NCBI GenBank assembly: GCA_024697625.1
Contig: JAILFJ010000173.1
Span: 1 to 63,260, forward strand
Length of the DNA: 63,260 nt
Reading direction: 5' to 3'
Source of the DNA: Oscillospiraceae bacterium
Lineage (GTDB): Bacteria; Bacillota; Clostridia; Oscillospirales; Oscillospiraceae
Shown: piece after piece, positions 1-8,576 of the stretch
How positions within the stretch are numbered: the first letter of the stretch is position 1
Layout: each line of letters opens with the position of its first letter
Notes under the pieces: generated by a model
Told to the model about the DNA's origin: nothing
The model's database searches: none
Seen by the model: the letters and a program-made list of their open reading frames with translations, nothing else
Position numbers and translations under genes: made by a program

Positions 1-104
1 TTTTGCCATCTTGAAGCACCTCATTCCCTTGAGTTGCTTCTATTCTACACCTCGACCTGTCCAAAAAATTTCCCTTGGTCCTGCCTTTTGGGCATATCTT
101 GTAG

Positions 105-140
105 TCGGCTGATTAAAGCCGATACCCATATTATTTTTTT
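105..140 (+). terminator. Possible terminator of an upstream gene
   Basis: A 6-bp inverted repeat (105-110 with 117-122) is followed within a few bases by an AT-rich tract ending in seven T residues (134-140). The stem is short, so this is only a plausible end signal for a gene left of the window. No gene is recognised in 1-268. Confidence 0.3.
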
Positions 141-192
141 AAGGAGAGTGCTGTTTGAAAAAGCGCAACACACCGGAGATTGTCGGCTGACC

Positions 193-225
193 GGGAGGTT
201 TGCAGGCAGTCAAAACAAACCTCCC
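193..225. repeat. Perfect 10-bp inverted repeat upstream of first acetyltransferase
   Basis: Positions 193-202 and 216-225 are perfect inverted complements around a 13-base spacer. The repeat ends 43 bp before the first acetyltransferase start. It could be an RNA hairpin in its leader or an operator. No T-run follows, so it is not a convincing terminator. Confidence 0.4.
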
Positions 226-268
226 GCTGAAAGGCAATTGCAGTCAACAATTTTCAGGGGGAAAAACA

Positions 269-895
269 ATGAATACAAATGACTACTCTATTCGTTTAGA
301 AAGAACCGATGACTACAGAGAAGTGGAAAATCTCGTCCGGGAAGCGTTCTGGAACGTGTACCGGCCGGGCTGCAGCGAACACTATGTGATCCATGTGCTC
401 CGGGATGACCCGGCCTTTGTCAGAGAACTGGACTTCGTCATGGAGCAGGATGGAAGACGGATCGGACAGAACATGTTCATGAGGACGGTCATCGAAGCGG
501 ATGACGGCAGAATCATTCCTGTTCTGACAATGGGGCCGATCGGCATCACGCCGGAGCTCAAGCGCAAAGGCTATGGGAAGGCGCTTCTCGATTACTCTCT
601 GGAGAAGGCAGCGGAGCTTGGCTACGGAGCCGTTCTGTTTGAGGGAAACATCGGCTTTTACGGCAAGTGCGGCTTCACTTATGCCCGGGAGTTCGGCATC
701 CGTTACCATGATCTGCCGGAGGGCGCGGACGACTCGTTCTTTCTCTGCAGGGAACTGATTCCGGGATATCTCGATGGCGTTACAGGGGTATATCAGACGC
801 CGCAGGGATACTATGTGAGAGACTGCGAAGTGGAGGAATTTGACAAGGGATTCCCGCCTAAGCAGAAACTGAAGCTGCCGGGACAGCTGTTCTAA
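269..895 (+). CDS. GNAT family N-acetyltransferase
   Basis: This 208-residue protein is a GCN5-related acetyltransferase, which moves an acetyl group from acetyl-CoA to an amine on an unknown substrate. The acetyl-CoA pyrophosphate loop is seen as RKGYGK around residues 99-104, and the typical C-terminal FYGKCGF motif lies near residues 130-136. About 70 further residues follow the core. The ATG at 269 was chosen because a GGGGG Shine-Dalgarno sequence sits about 7 bases upstream; longer in-frame starts lack one. It is the first of three consecutive same-strand GNAT genes, and a hairpin directly after its stop separates it from the second. The substrate cannot be told from sequence. Confidence 0.85.
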   Translation: MNTNDYSIRLERTDDYREVENLVREAFWNVYRPGCSEHYVIHVLRDDPAFVRELDFVMEQDGRRIGQNMFMRTVIEADDGRIIPVLTMGPIGITPELKRKGYGKALLDYSLEKAAELGYGAVLFEGNIGFYGKCGFTYAREFGIRYHDLPEGADDSFFLCRELIPGYLDGVTGVYQTPQGYYVRDCEVEEFDKGFPPKQKLKLPGQLF

Positions 896-906
896 ACGAA
901 ACAAAG

Positions 907-940
907 GCAGGGAGCCGATGCAGATGTGTCGGCTCCCTGC
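907..940 (+). terminator. Hairpin between two acetyltransferase genes
   Basis: A perfect 12-bp stem (907-918 with 929-940) around a 10-base loop lies 11 bp after the stop codon of the first acetyltransferase. There is no T-run, so it may end transcription weakly or protect the 3' end of the mRNA. Confidence 0.5.
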
Positions 941-965
941 TGAATCAGACATTTGGGAGAAACAG

Positions 966-1421
966 ATGAAGATTGAAACAGGTCGTTTGATGATCCGCAC
1001 AGCATCCCGGGAAGAGATGCTCGAAACCATTGAAAGCCAGGGGGATGACATCCTGAAAAAAGCGTATCAGGAGATGCTGCAGGGCTGCCTTGACCACCCG
1101 GAACAGTGGGAGTGGTACGCCATCTGGATCATTGAACGGAAAGACGGCTCACAAGTGGGAGATCTGTCCTTCAAGGGATTGAACGAGGATGGCTCGGTCG
1201 AGATCGGATATGGCATCAACGAAACGGAGCAGGGACAGGGTTATGCAACAGAGGCAGTCAGTGCAGCAGTGATCTGGGCCCTGCAGCAGCCTGGCGTAAC
1301 CCGTGTGGAAGCCGAAACGGAGCCGGATAACCGGGCTTCTCAGCGTCTACTTGAAAAATGCGGCTTTGCCCCGACCGGGACTGACGGTGAAGAGGGGCCG
1401 CGTTTTGTGAGATTCCATTAA
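966..1421 (+). CDS. GNAT acetyltransferase, RimJ/RimL-like
   Basis: This 151-residue protein has the layout of RimJ/RimL-type N-acetyltransferases. The N-terminus matches the usual beta-1 pattern (ETGRLMIRTAS), the acetyl-CoA loop is EQGQGYATEA, and the helix before the last strand carries NRASQRLLEKCGF. Such enzymes acetylate protein N-termini, amino acids or small molecules; which applies here is unknown. The ATG at 966 follows a GGGAG sequence with good spacing, whereas the longer reading frame would start inside the upstream hairpin. The gene lies between two other GNAT genes that are only distantly similar to it, so this is a cluster by family and not an obvious recent duplication. Confidence 0.85.
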   Translation: MKIETGRLMIRTASREEMLETIESQGDDILKKAYQEMLQGCLDHPEQWEWYAIWIIERKDGSQVGDLSFKGLNEDGSVEIGYGINETEQGQGYATEAVSAAVIWALQQPGVTRVEAETEPDNRASQRLLEKCGFAPTGTDGEEGPRFVRFH

Positions 1422-1517
1422 GGACAGCCGGCATTGCCCGGCGAAAGGAGATCCGAACGCAGCAGATGCGGCCGAGGACAGATCGACCTGTAATCCGAGA
1501 ATTCAGGAGGAAAGCCA

Positions 1518-2069
1518 ATGATCTATGATGAAACAGAATTCCAATTGAAAGATGGGCGAAACGCACGTCTTCGGAGTCCCACGGAAGAGGATGGGGAGGA
1601 GATGCTTCGGTTTGTCATCCGGGCGTCCGGTGAGACGGATTACCTGATGAAGTATCCTGAGGAATACGCAGACTTTACCCTGGAACAGGAAAAGGCTTTC
1701 CTGAATGAGGCTTACCGGAGTGAAAACGCAATGATGATTGCCTGTGTTGTGGACGGAAAAATCGCCGGTAACTGTCAGATCTCTTTTCGCACCGGAAAGA
1801 AGGACGGTCACAGAGCATCCGTTGCGATCGCGCTTCTGCAGGAGTTCTGGGGACTCGGGATCGGTACGAAAATGTTCGAGGAGATGCTCCGCGCAGCAGG
1901 AGAGCGCGGCGATGTCCGTCAGCTTGAGCTGGATTTCGTTGAAGGAAACAGCCGGGCAAGAGGTCTTTATGAGAAAATGGGCTTTCGTATCACTGGGGTA
2001 ATACCGGATGCGATACGGATGAAAGACGGCTCGTTTGTGAATGAGTACATGATGGTGAAAAAACTATAG
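1518..2069 (+). CDS. GNAT family N-acetyltransferase
   Basis: The 183-residue product is a third acetyltransferase. The cofactor loop is WGLGIGTKMFEEML and the C-terminal motif is NSRARGLYEKMGF, both typical of the family. A long N-terminal part (about residues 1-70) likely forms the acceptor-substrate site. The ATG at 1518 follows an AGGAGG-like site about 7 bases upstream. The gene converges with the histidine kinase on the opposite strand, leaving only about 30 bp between the two stop codons. The substrate is not predictable. Confidence 0.85.
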   Translation: MIYDETEFQLKDGRNARLRSPTEEDGEEMLRFVIRASGETDYLMKYPEEYADFTLEQEKAFLNEAYRSENAMMIACVVDGKIAGNCQISFRTGKKDGHRASVAIALLQEFWGLGIGTKMFEEMLRAAGERGDVRQLELDFVEGNSRARGLYEKMGFRITGVIPDAIRMKDGSFVNEYMMVKKL

Positions 2070-2099
2070 CGGTTCGGTAAATGCAGCCTTCGTTTTCCG

Positions 2100-3872
2100 T
2101 CAGGAACGCTGGGCTGCATTCTGTGCAGCCGGGACCAGTCTGACAATCTCATCCTCCAGCGTCTTCCCCCGGATCGGTTTGACAAGGTACCCGTCGAAGC
2201 CCGCCTCCAGATACTGCTTTTCCATGTCCGACCCGACATTGGCGGTCAGGCAAACGATCCTGCTGTCCCGGTTCTTCCCGTCCTGCTGTTCCCGGATCCG
2301 ATGCAGACAGGCCACACCGTCCATCTCGGGCATCTGATGATCCATCAGGATCAGGTCGTAGTGCGTTGCAAGCGTTTTCTGCAGGGCTTCCATACCGCTG
2401 GCAGCCGTGTCGACGACAGCTCCGGAATCGCGGAGCAGCTTCTTCACAACCAGCAGGTTCATGGGTGTATCGTCGACGGCAAGGATCCTGAGCTCCGGCG
2501 CAGTCAGCCGCTCTTCACGTGCTGCGGGCGCTTTGTCCGGAACTGTTTTCAGGTCTACGGTACCGACAGGAGAAGCATTGACAATCTCCTGCGGAATTTC
2601 AATATGAAATGTGGAACCTTTCCCGTATACGCTGGATACGCTCACGGCTCCGTTCATCATGTCGAGAAGCTGTTTCACGATGGAAAGACCGAGCCCGGTC
2701 CCTTCTATGGCATGCGTACGCTGCTCATCCATGCGCCGGAAAGACGAGAACAGATAGGGGATGTTTTCCTCCCGAATGCCGATCCCCGTATCGGTCACAT
2801 CATAGACGACCCTGAAACAGCCGTCTTCACAGTGCCTGCCGGAGATGGAGAGGGTGACAGAGCCTTTGTGGGTGTACTTTATTGCGTTGGCAATGACATT
2901 CAGCAGCACCTGCTTGATGCGGATCTCATCCCCGCAGAGCACCGTCGGGAGCGCCGGATCGACCCGGATTACGAAGTCCAGCCCCTTTTCCTGGGCCCGT
3001 GACCATACCATGTTCACGATGTCGGAGAGCATGGAGGTGGTGTGGTAATCACTTTTCAGAATCTCCATGCCGCCGGTCTCCAGCTTTGACATATCCAGAA
3101 TCTCGTTGACGGTGTGCAGCAGGATCCTGCCTGCAACCTCAATGTTCTGAGCGTTCTCCCGCACTTCGTCGGAGATCTCTTCCCGCAGGGTCATCTCGTT
3201 GAGACCGATAATGGCATTCACAGGGGTGCGTATCTCATGGCTCATGCTGGAGAAGAAGTTCTTCTGTGCCTGGTTCAGGTCTTCAATCTCTTTCTTCTGG
3301 CGCTGCACGATCCGGTTTTCAGCCCGATACACCTCTGTTGCAAAGGTAAACAGCATGCACAGGAGAAGCGTAACGAGCAGAACAGCCAGAAAGGACTCGG
3401 TATGCTCCGCAGGAACCGTATGCCTTGTCACAGCTTCAGGGTGGAGATAGGCCAGCCGATAGCAGATGCCGTCGCCCAGAATACAGACGGCCAGCGACAC
3501 TGCTCTTTCCCACTTCTCGGTCACCAGAAATACGTAGACCAGGGCAAAGGCGTGGACAGGGGGGCCTCCGCCATAGATTCCTCCGGAAGAGAAGAAAGTC
3601 AGAGGATAGATGAAGAACTAGAGGAGACCGGATATGGCAGATCCTGCCCGTATATGTCCGGATTTGAAGGTGAAGGCAACCGTCCCGGCAAACAGCACCG
3701 TCCCGATCAGCATGATGACGATCTGGGTTATGCTGTTGCCCGAAATCAGGTTGTAGACGGTCACAATGAAATATTCCACCAGAGCAATGGTGGAAAGAAG
3801 CTGAAACAGGCGCTCTCTCAGCTGGATCTCCGGATCCAGAATGCGCTTCATGACAGACTTCATTATCGTCAC
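2100..3872 (-). pseudogene. Hybrid sensor histidine kinase interrupted by an in-frame TAG
   Basis: Read through, this frame encodes about 590 residues: a membrane N-terminus with several hydrophobic segments, a histidine kinase core and a C-terminal receiver. Visible motifs are the H-box MSHEIRTPVNAIIG, an N-box with NVIANAIKYT, the nucleotide-binding DTGIGI and GTGLGLSIV, and a receiver with VDDTPMN, LMDHQMPEMDG and YLVKPI. A single TAG at 3618-3620 splits it into an 84-residue membrane piece (3618-3872) and, in the same frame, a downstream piece whose first start is GTG at 3524. The codons between (FFIYPLTFF and onwards) still read as sensible protein. Its first codons overlap the HPt stop codon. 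It is a recent nonsense mutation, a sequencing error, or a gene expressed in two parts. Confidence 0.75.
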
Positions 3873-4237
3873 CCGTCTGCCCGGATCACGGCGCGGAGAC
3901 AGTCCGTCAGATCCGTATATTCCTTCAGAAACTGCTCATGTCCGGCGAGAACCGCAGCATCGTTCCCATCACGGCAGGCCAGCTCCATCTTACGCGCAGT
4001 CTCTGACACTGCCTTTGCGCCGATCATTCTCGACGTGCTTTTGACGGAATGAGCGCAGATCCCGTACAGAGGCCAGTTCCGCTCAGCGTAATGCTTTCGC
4101 AGATCGGCAGTTCTGGCATCGCTCTCTTTCAGGTATTCCCGGAGCATGTCTTCGTAGAATTCCGAATCGTCCGCGCAGTATGCGATCCCTTCTTCCGCAT
4201 CGATTCCGATCCGGTTCAGGGCCTCGGTATCCAGCAT
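3869..4237 (-). CDS. HPt (histidine phosphotransfer) domain protein
   Basis: This stand-alone phosphotransfer protein of about 122 residues carries the helix AHSVKSTSRMIGA, in which the His is the expected phosphorylation site and the following Lys and Gly are conserved in HPt domains. Such proteins pass phosphoryl groups between receiver domains. The ATG at 4237 was preferred over an upstream TTG because an AGGAGG sits 7 bases before it. The start region overlaps the end of the HD-GYP regulator gene, and its stop overlaps the start of the hybrid kinase gene, so translation is probably coupled. The set has every part of a kinase-receiver-HPt-receiver relay. Confidence 0.85.
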   Translation of the reverse strand: MLDTEALNRIGIDAEEGIAYCADDSEFYEDMLREYLKESDARTADLRKHYAERNWPLYGICAHSVKSTSRMIGAKAVSETARKMELACRDGNDAAVLAGHEQFLKEYTDLTDCLRAVIRADG

Positions 4238-4239
4238 CG

Positions 4240-5253
4240 TCAATCCTCCTTCATCTGATAGTCGGTATCTTCATCGATCATCTGAATCATAATATCCGCA
4301 AACCGAGGATCAAACTGTTTTCCCCTGCATCGGATGAATTCTGCCCGGACTGCCTCCTGCGGCATGACGCTGCGATAGCTGCGATTGCTGGTCATGGCGT
4401 CATAAGTGTCGGCAACGGCGATGATACGGGCAGTCTCCGGGATTTCCGTGCCGCAGAGACCGTCCGGATACCCGAGCCCGTCAAAGCGTTCGTGGTGCCA
4501 TCTGGCGCCGATCGCCAGTTCAGGGAAGTCCGTAATTTTTTTGAGGATATCGGCGCCGACAGAAGAATGCATCTTGATGGCGGCATATTCCTCGTCGGTC
4601 AGCCGTCCGGCTTTGTTGATAATCGCATCCGGGATCCCGATCTTTCCCACATCATGCAGCAGCCCCATCATATAGATGCTGTCCAGTTCCACTTCGCTGT
4701 AGCCCGCTCTCCCGGCAATTTCACGGGCATAGGCGGCCACGCGGGAGGAATGCCCGTGGGTGTACTTGTCTTTGGCGTCCACGGAAGCGGCCAGCGCCTG
4801 TACGATCTGAATATAAGCGTGAGACAGCTTCTCGGTTTTGACCCGGATCTCCTCCGCCATGTCGTTATGAAGGCGCCGGAGCTCGATGGTGTTGCGGACC
4901 CGCTTCAGCAGAACCTCGGCGGAAAAAGGCTTTCGGATGAAATCGGAAGCGCCCGCCTGCAGACCGGCTGATTCGGTTTTGACATCCTCGTCGCCGGTAA
5001 GAAAGATGACCGGAATATTCCGGTAAGCCGGGGCGGCCCGGAGCCGGCGCAGCAATTCAAGCCCGCTGACATCCGGCATATGGACGTCCAGCAGAAAGAG
5101 ATCCGGCAGATATTCCTCCTCTAGGCAGGTGCTGAATTCATCCCCGGAGGAGAGATAACGTCCTTCCATGCCGGCCCTGTCGAACACCCGTCTGGCAATT
5201 TTCAGGCTCATGATGTCATCATCAACGACGACGATTCTTTCTTTCATTTCCAT
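4240..5253 (-). CDS. Response regulator with HD-GYP domain
   Basis: The product of about 337 residues starts with a receiver (VVVDDD acidic pocket, phospho-acceptor Asp in FLLDVHMPD, LTGDED, and the conserved Lys in IRKPFS) and continues into an HD-GYP domain (HGHSSRVAAYA, LLHDVGKIGIPD, HHERFDGLGYPDGL). HD-GYP domains usually hydrolyse cyclic di-GMP using a bound metal pair, and all expected His/Asp ligands and the GYP motif are seen. It is the first gene of a three-gene operon with HPt and hybrid kinase genes, so the relay likely ends in c-di-GMP breakdown. The start is ATG 5253 or ATG 5247; a good promoter lies about 75 bp upstream. Confidence 0.88.
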   Translation of the reverse strand: MEMKERIVVVDDDIMSLKIARRVFDRAGMEGRYLSSGDEFSTCLEEEYLPDLFLLDVHMPDVSGLELLRRLRAAPAYRNIPVIFLTGDEDVKTESAGLQAGASDFIRKPFSAEVLLKRVRNTIELRRLHNDMAEEIRVKTEKLSHAYIQIVQALAASVDAKDKYTHGHSSRVAAYAREIAGRAGYSEVELDSIYMMGLLHDVGKIGIPDAIINKAGRLTDEEYAAIKMHSSVGADILKKITDFPELAIGARWHHERFDGLGYPDGLCGTEIPETARIIAVADTYDAMTSNRSYRSVMPQEAVRAEFIRCRGKQFDPRFADIMIQMIDEDTDYQMKED

Positions 5254-5328
5254 ATCCCAGCCCTGTCTCAGAATTGCGGAATGCCCGCTGGCAAACACCG
5301 ATGGTTGAAATGCCTCCGTGCTGAACCG

Positions 5329-5357
5329 ATTATACAACACAACATACCACTTTTCAA
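5329..5357 (-). promoter_or_regulatory. Sigma-A-type promoter of the HD-GYP/HPt/kinase operon
   Basis: On the minus strand a TTGAAA -35 box (5352-5357) and a perfect TATAAT -10 box (5329-5334) are separated by 17 bp. This predicts a start near 5322 and a leader of about 70 bases before the HD-GYP gene. Confidence 0.75.
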
Positions 5358-5480
5358 TAGAATGACTCTTCACTGCCGGTATGGTGTCGGCGGCGAGGAG
5401 CCGCTGCGCTGATGGTGATGTGTTTCTTCAAAGATGGAGGCAGATCCGGACGGTTCCTGCTCGGAAGGCAGCGTCCTGCG

Positions 5481-7643
5481 TTATCTGACGGGCATCCTGA
5501 TCCGTATGGCCGTGTTATCGATCGTATAGCTGTAATCGTAACTGACCAGATCGCTGTCCTTTTCCAGATCAAGGCTCATGAAACTCTCGTCCAGAAAGGC
5601 ACGATAGGGATCCCAGGTTGTCAGGATCAGATGCAGGGTATGCCCCGGTGCCACGGTATACACCGTCGGCAGCATATAGAAGGTGTAATCGTAGTATTTG
5701 CCGGCTTCGAGATCCTGAACCTCGGTATATTCGCTGATTTCATCGCCGTGACCGGGGTTGTTCAGGTCGGTGTAGCCGAAGGAAATGATCTTTGCATCTG
5801 CGCTGTCCTGCACATATTCCAGAATCTCATTGCTGCCCCGATAACCCGCACCCTCGTATTCTCCAACCACACGCGTGGGCAGGCAGTCATGCAGACGGTT
5901 TTTCATCTTATAGGCCTTAAAGGCTTCGCCGTTGTCGGCGACATCCACGAGCACAGCCGAGATCATCAGTCCATCGGAGTCTGTATTGGGGCTGGCAAGC
6001 TTCAGATGAATCTCAGGTACGCCGTAGACGGTCGTCTTCTCGGGCAGCTCGATCGGGTAGAATGCCGCGCGGTCAAAGTCCAAACTCATGAAGTATTCTT
6101 CCCGATGCTCTGCACCGGAAAGATCGGGATTCTGTTCCGAAATGAAGTAGTACGCATATTCTGCCAACCCTTCGGTGGTCACATCCGTTCTGTCGTTTAA
6201 ATAGGATACCAGTGCATCGATGTACTGGAAATCCCGCCAGGAATCATAGGAATAGTACAGACCGTCAAGGTTGGACTGGGCCAGCACCACAGGCATGTCC
6301 TCGGCCCCGTTCTCCACACCATACAGATAGTGGGCCAGCCAGCGGTTCTGAATCTCATTCCACAGTTCGCCGCTCACGACGGTGTTATATATCGTGTTAT
6401 GACCGTCCTGATGCAGAACCAGCTTTGCCGTCTGGCCTGCCTTTTCAAATGCCTGCATCATTTTATCTGCATGCCGGGTGCTGACGTTGAAGTCGTTCAG
6501 CCCCTGCACGATCAGCGCGGAGCACTGAAGCCCCACCCAGTCCCTGGCGTAGTCGGATTCCTCCCAGATCGGGGCATAGTTGCCGTTGGTCTCCAGCTGG
6601 TCCTGGGCAATCGTCCACAGCCAGGATCCGTACTCCTCGTCTGGCACGGTCCAGTCCTTGTCCAGAAAGGTACCGCCGGCGTTGTATGCGGCGAGCTGAT
6701 CCGTGTAATTGACCTCCAGAATTGTGGGGACGCCCTGACAGTTGGTGTAGTCATACCAGCTTGCGATGCCGGCCATCGGGATAATGGTTTTAAGCCCCTT
6801 CACACCGGTAGTCGCCACGGAGAAGGGCAGTGTACCGCCGTAGGAACAGCCGGTCATGGCCACGCTGCCGTTTGACCAGTCAGCCTTGATCTCAATGTTC
6901 TGTGTCCTGTCCGTAAAGGCACGCCGATCCCCTGTGAGCCACTCTACCACTGCGACATGACTGTCCCGCTCCAGGTGGGTGCCGCAGAGCTCGAAACCCT
7001 CGGAACCGTAGGTGCCGATCCCGCAGGCCTCCACCACTGCGTAGCCGCGGGCGAGATAGTAGTCATAGACATCCGCGTATGCATAGCCCGGCTCTTCGGA
7101 AATGGGAACAGAGTAGTTCCAGTCTTTCTCAGGGCGCGCGGCAAGAGCCGCGTCCATGCTGCTCATCTCTCCGACTGCCTCCCGCTTTTCACAGGGCCGG
7201 TAAAGGCTGTCATAGTCAAACCGCTTCTGCCGGTACAGCACCTGATAGGAACTGGTACTGGGGTCCTCATAGGTGCCGGCACCGTATGGCGTGGGGTCGT
7301 AGATGCTTGCGGCTTTGTATTTCCCTTCCACTGCAGGCCGGGGAACCTGTACCAGAACTTTGACCAGATCGGCCATCCCGTCACCGTCGGTGTCGTAATC
7401 CGTCTCCACATATACACAGAAGCGCAGAATATCGCTGCTTTCGTTGCTGTAGTCCGGAGCACGGAGATCGGAGACCTGGAGAATGGGCTGCAATGCGCCG
7501 TCCTCGATACGCAGTACATCACTGCCGCTGTCAGCGAACGCCGGACAGCCGACGGACAGAGACAGGATGAGCGACAGCAACAGACAGAAATTCTTTTTTG
7601 CGCTTTGAGTAAAAATTTTCTTTGACAGGCCCATGTTTACCAT
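5481..7643 (-). CDS. Secreted CocE/X-prolyl dipeptidyl-peptidase-like hydrolase
   Basis: This exported serine hydrolase of about 720 residues resembles the S15/CocE family (X-Pro dipeptidyl peptidases and related esterases). A Sec signal is visible near the N-terminus (hydrophobic LLLSLILSLSVGCPAFA ending about residue 37). The alpha/beta-hydrolase triad is suggested by the nucleophile elbow GCSYGG, the acid in GLNDFNV and the base in QDGHNTIY. The C-terminal third fits the jelly-roll domain of this family (PEIHLKLASP, LTTWDP). A likely job is trimming proline-containing peptides outside the membrane, though the peptide specificity is not proven. The start is ATG 7643 or ATG 7634. It is transcribed alone, divergent from the TetR gene. 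Confidence 0.85.
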   Translation of the reverse strand: MVNMGLSKKIFTQSAKKNFCLLLSLILSLSVGCPAFADSGSDVLRIEDGALQPILQVSDLRAPDYSNESSDILRFCVYVETDYDTDGDGMADLVKVLVQVPRPAVEGKYKAASIYDPTPYGAGTYEDPSTSSYQVLYRQKRFDYDSLYRPCEKREAVGEMSSMDAALAARPEKDWNYSVPISEEPGYAYADVYDYYLARGYAVVEACGIGTYGSEGFELCGTHLERDSHVAVVEWLTGDRRAFTDRTQNIEIKADWSNGSVAMTGCSYGGTLPFSVATTGVKGLKTIIPMAGIASWYDYTNCQGVPTILEVNYTDQLAAYNAGGTFLDKDWTVPDEEYGSWLWTIAQDQLETNGNYAPIWEESDYARDWVGLQCSALIVQGLNDFNVSTRHADKMMQAFEKAGQTAKLVLHQDGHNTIYNTVVSGELWNEIQNRWLAHYLYGVENGAEDMPVVLAQSNLDGLYYSYDSWRDFQYIDALVSYLNDRTDVTTEGLAEYAYYFISEQNPDLSGAEHREEYFMSLDFDRAAFYPIELPEKTTVYGVPEIHLKLASPNTDSDGLMISAVLVDVADNGEAFKAYKMKNRLHDCLPTRVVGEYEGAGYRGSNEILEYVQDSADAKIISFGYTDLNNPGHGDEISEYTEVQDLEAGKYYDYTFYMLPTVYTVAPGHTLHLILTTWDPYRAFLDESFMSLDLEKDSDLVSYDYSYTIDNTAIRIRMPVR

Positions 7644-7736
7644 CTCTCCTTATGACAGTATTACAGATGCAGTTACAAAGATACCGTCCCATAACGGTTA
7701 TCCGTGCAGTGAGTTGGAGGCGGTCTCTCGCTCCGT

Positions 7737-7765
7737 ATTATACCATGGTGAACTGTGCTTTGCAA
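7737..7765 (-). promoter_or_regulatory. Promoter of the X-prolyl-peptidase-like gene
   Basis: On the minus strand TTGCAA (7760-7765) and a perfect TATAAT (7737-7742) are spaced by 17 bp, about 95 bp upstream of the hydrolase start. The rest of the 303-bp divergent region holds only the TetR promoter and operator on the other side. Confidence 0.65.
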
Positions 7766-7892
7766 TTCGACTGAAACGCGAAGACGGTATGGAATATGGC
7801 CGCGATGGAGCCACTTCTCTGTGCATAAAGCCCAGACCTCAGACTGCTCCGCCGATGAAGCCAGCTTCGTAAGATCCCGGGGTCTTCTCAAA

Positions 7893-7926
7893 ATCGGTCA
7901 ACGGCCTTATAATAGGGTTGACCGAT
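7893..7926 (+). promoter_or_regulatory. Operator-promoter of the TetR/ICMT operon
   Basis: A perfect 10-bp inverted repeat (ATCGGTCAAC at 7893-7902, complement at 7917-7926) encloses a 14-bp spacer that contains a perfect TATAAT -10 box (7908-7913). Placing a dyad across the -10 region is typical of autorepressing TetR proteins. A third related half-site (CGGTTAAC) follows directly. Confidence 0.7.
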
Positions 7927-7946
7927 ACGGTTAACGGAGGCGTGTG

Positions 7947-8576
7947 ATGAATCCAAAGTTTTATTCTCTGCCGACAGAAAAGCAATCGGCGATTCTAAAT
8001 GCAGGGTTTCATGTGTTTTCCCAGAACACTTATAAGAAGAGCCCGATGAGTGAGATCGCGGATGCGGCCGGCATCAGCAAAGCGCTGCTGTTTCATTACT
8101 TCCGTAACAAGAAGGAGCTCTATCTGTTCCTCTGGGATACCTGCTGCAGGATCACCGTCGAGGAGATGACCAGGAGCGGGGCTTACGAGCAGAGGGACCT
8201 TTTCACATGCATGGATTCGGGTATGCAGGCGAAGCTCCGCCTGATGAGACAGTATCCCGATCTCGGCGCATTTGCCGTGAGAGCCTTTTATGAAAAAGAT
8301 CCGGAGGTCAGTGCGGAGATCCGGGAAAGCATGGGACAGTATCTGGATGCCCATGCAGCAAAGAAGCTTCAGAAACTGGATCCGGAGGATTTCATCCCGG
8401 GCATCGATCTTCAGATGATGTACAGAGAAATGTATTGGGCATCCGAGGGGTGTCTGTGGGAATACATCCAGCGCGGCTGCATGGACGTCAATGCCATGGA
8501 GGAGGATTTCCGCAGACTGCTGGCGCACTGGAAAAAAACCTATCTTCGAAAGGAACGGGAGGAGGCATCCTTATGA
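7947..8576 (+). CDS. TetR/AcrR family transcriptional regulator
   Basis: The 209-residue protein has an N-terminal TetR-type helix-turn-helix (MSEIADAAGISKALLFHYFRNKKEL, roughly residues 32-56, split here only for description) and an alpha-helical C-terminal ligand domain with no recognisable specificity. ATG 7947 was chosen over GTG 7944 because GGAGG at 7936-7940 is 6 bases from the ATG. It probably represses its own promoter through the dyad at 7893-7926. The stop codon overlaps the ATG of the following methyltransferase-like gene (ATGA), so the two are co-translated and the membrane enzyme is the likely regulated target. The inducer is unknown. Confidence 0.88.
   Translation: MNPKFYSLPTEKQSAILNAGFHVFSQNTYKKSPMSEIADAAGISKALLFHYFRNKKELYLFLWDTCCRITVEEMTRSGAYEQRDLFTCMDSGMQAKLRLMRQYPDLGAFAVRAFYEKDPEVSAEIRESMGQYLDAHAAKKLQKLDPEDFIPGIDLQMMYREMYWASEGCLWEYIQRGCMDVNAMEEDFRRLLAHWKKTYLRKEREEASL

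Noticed and set aside
296..1051. Long minus-strand reading frame opposite the acetyltransferases
   Set aside because: It overlaps two well-supported GNAT genes, has no family features and is a mirror of their codon bias.
3618..3620. Pyrrolysine at the in-frame TAG
   Set aside because: No Pyl genes are in the window, TAG serves as a normal stop elsewhere, and histidine kinases are not known Pyl proteins.
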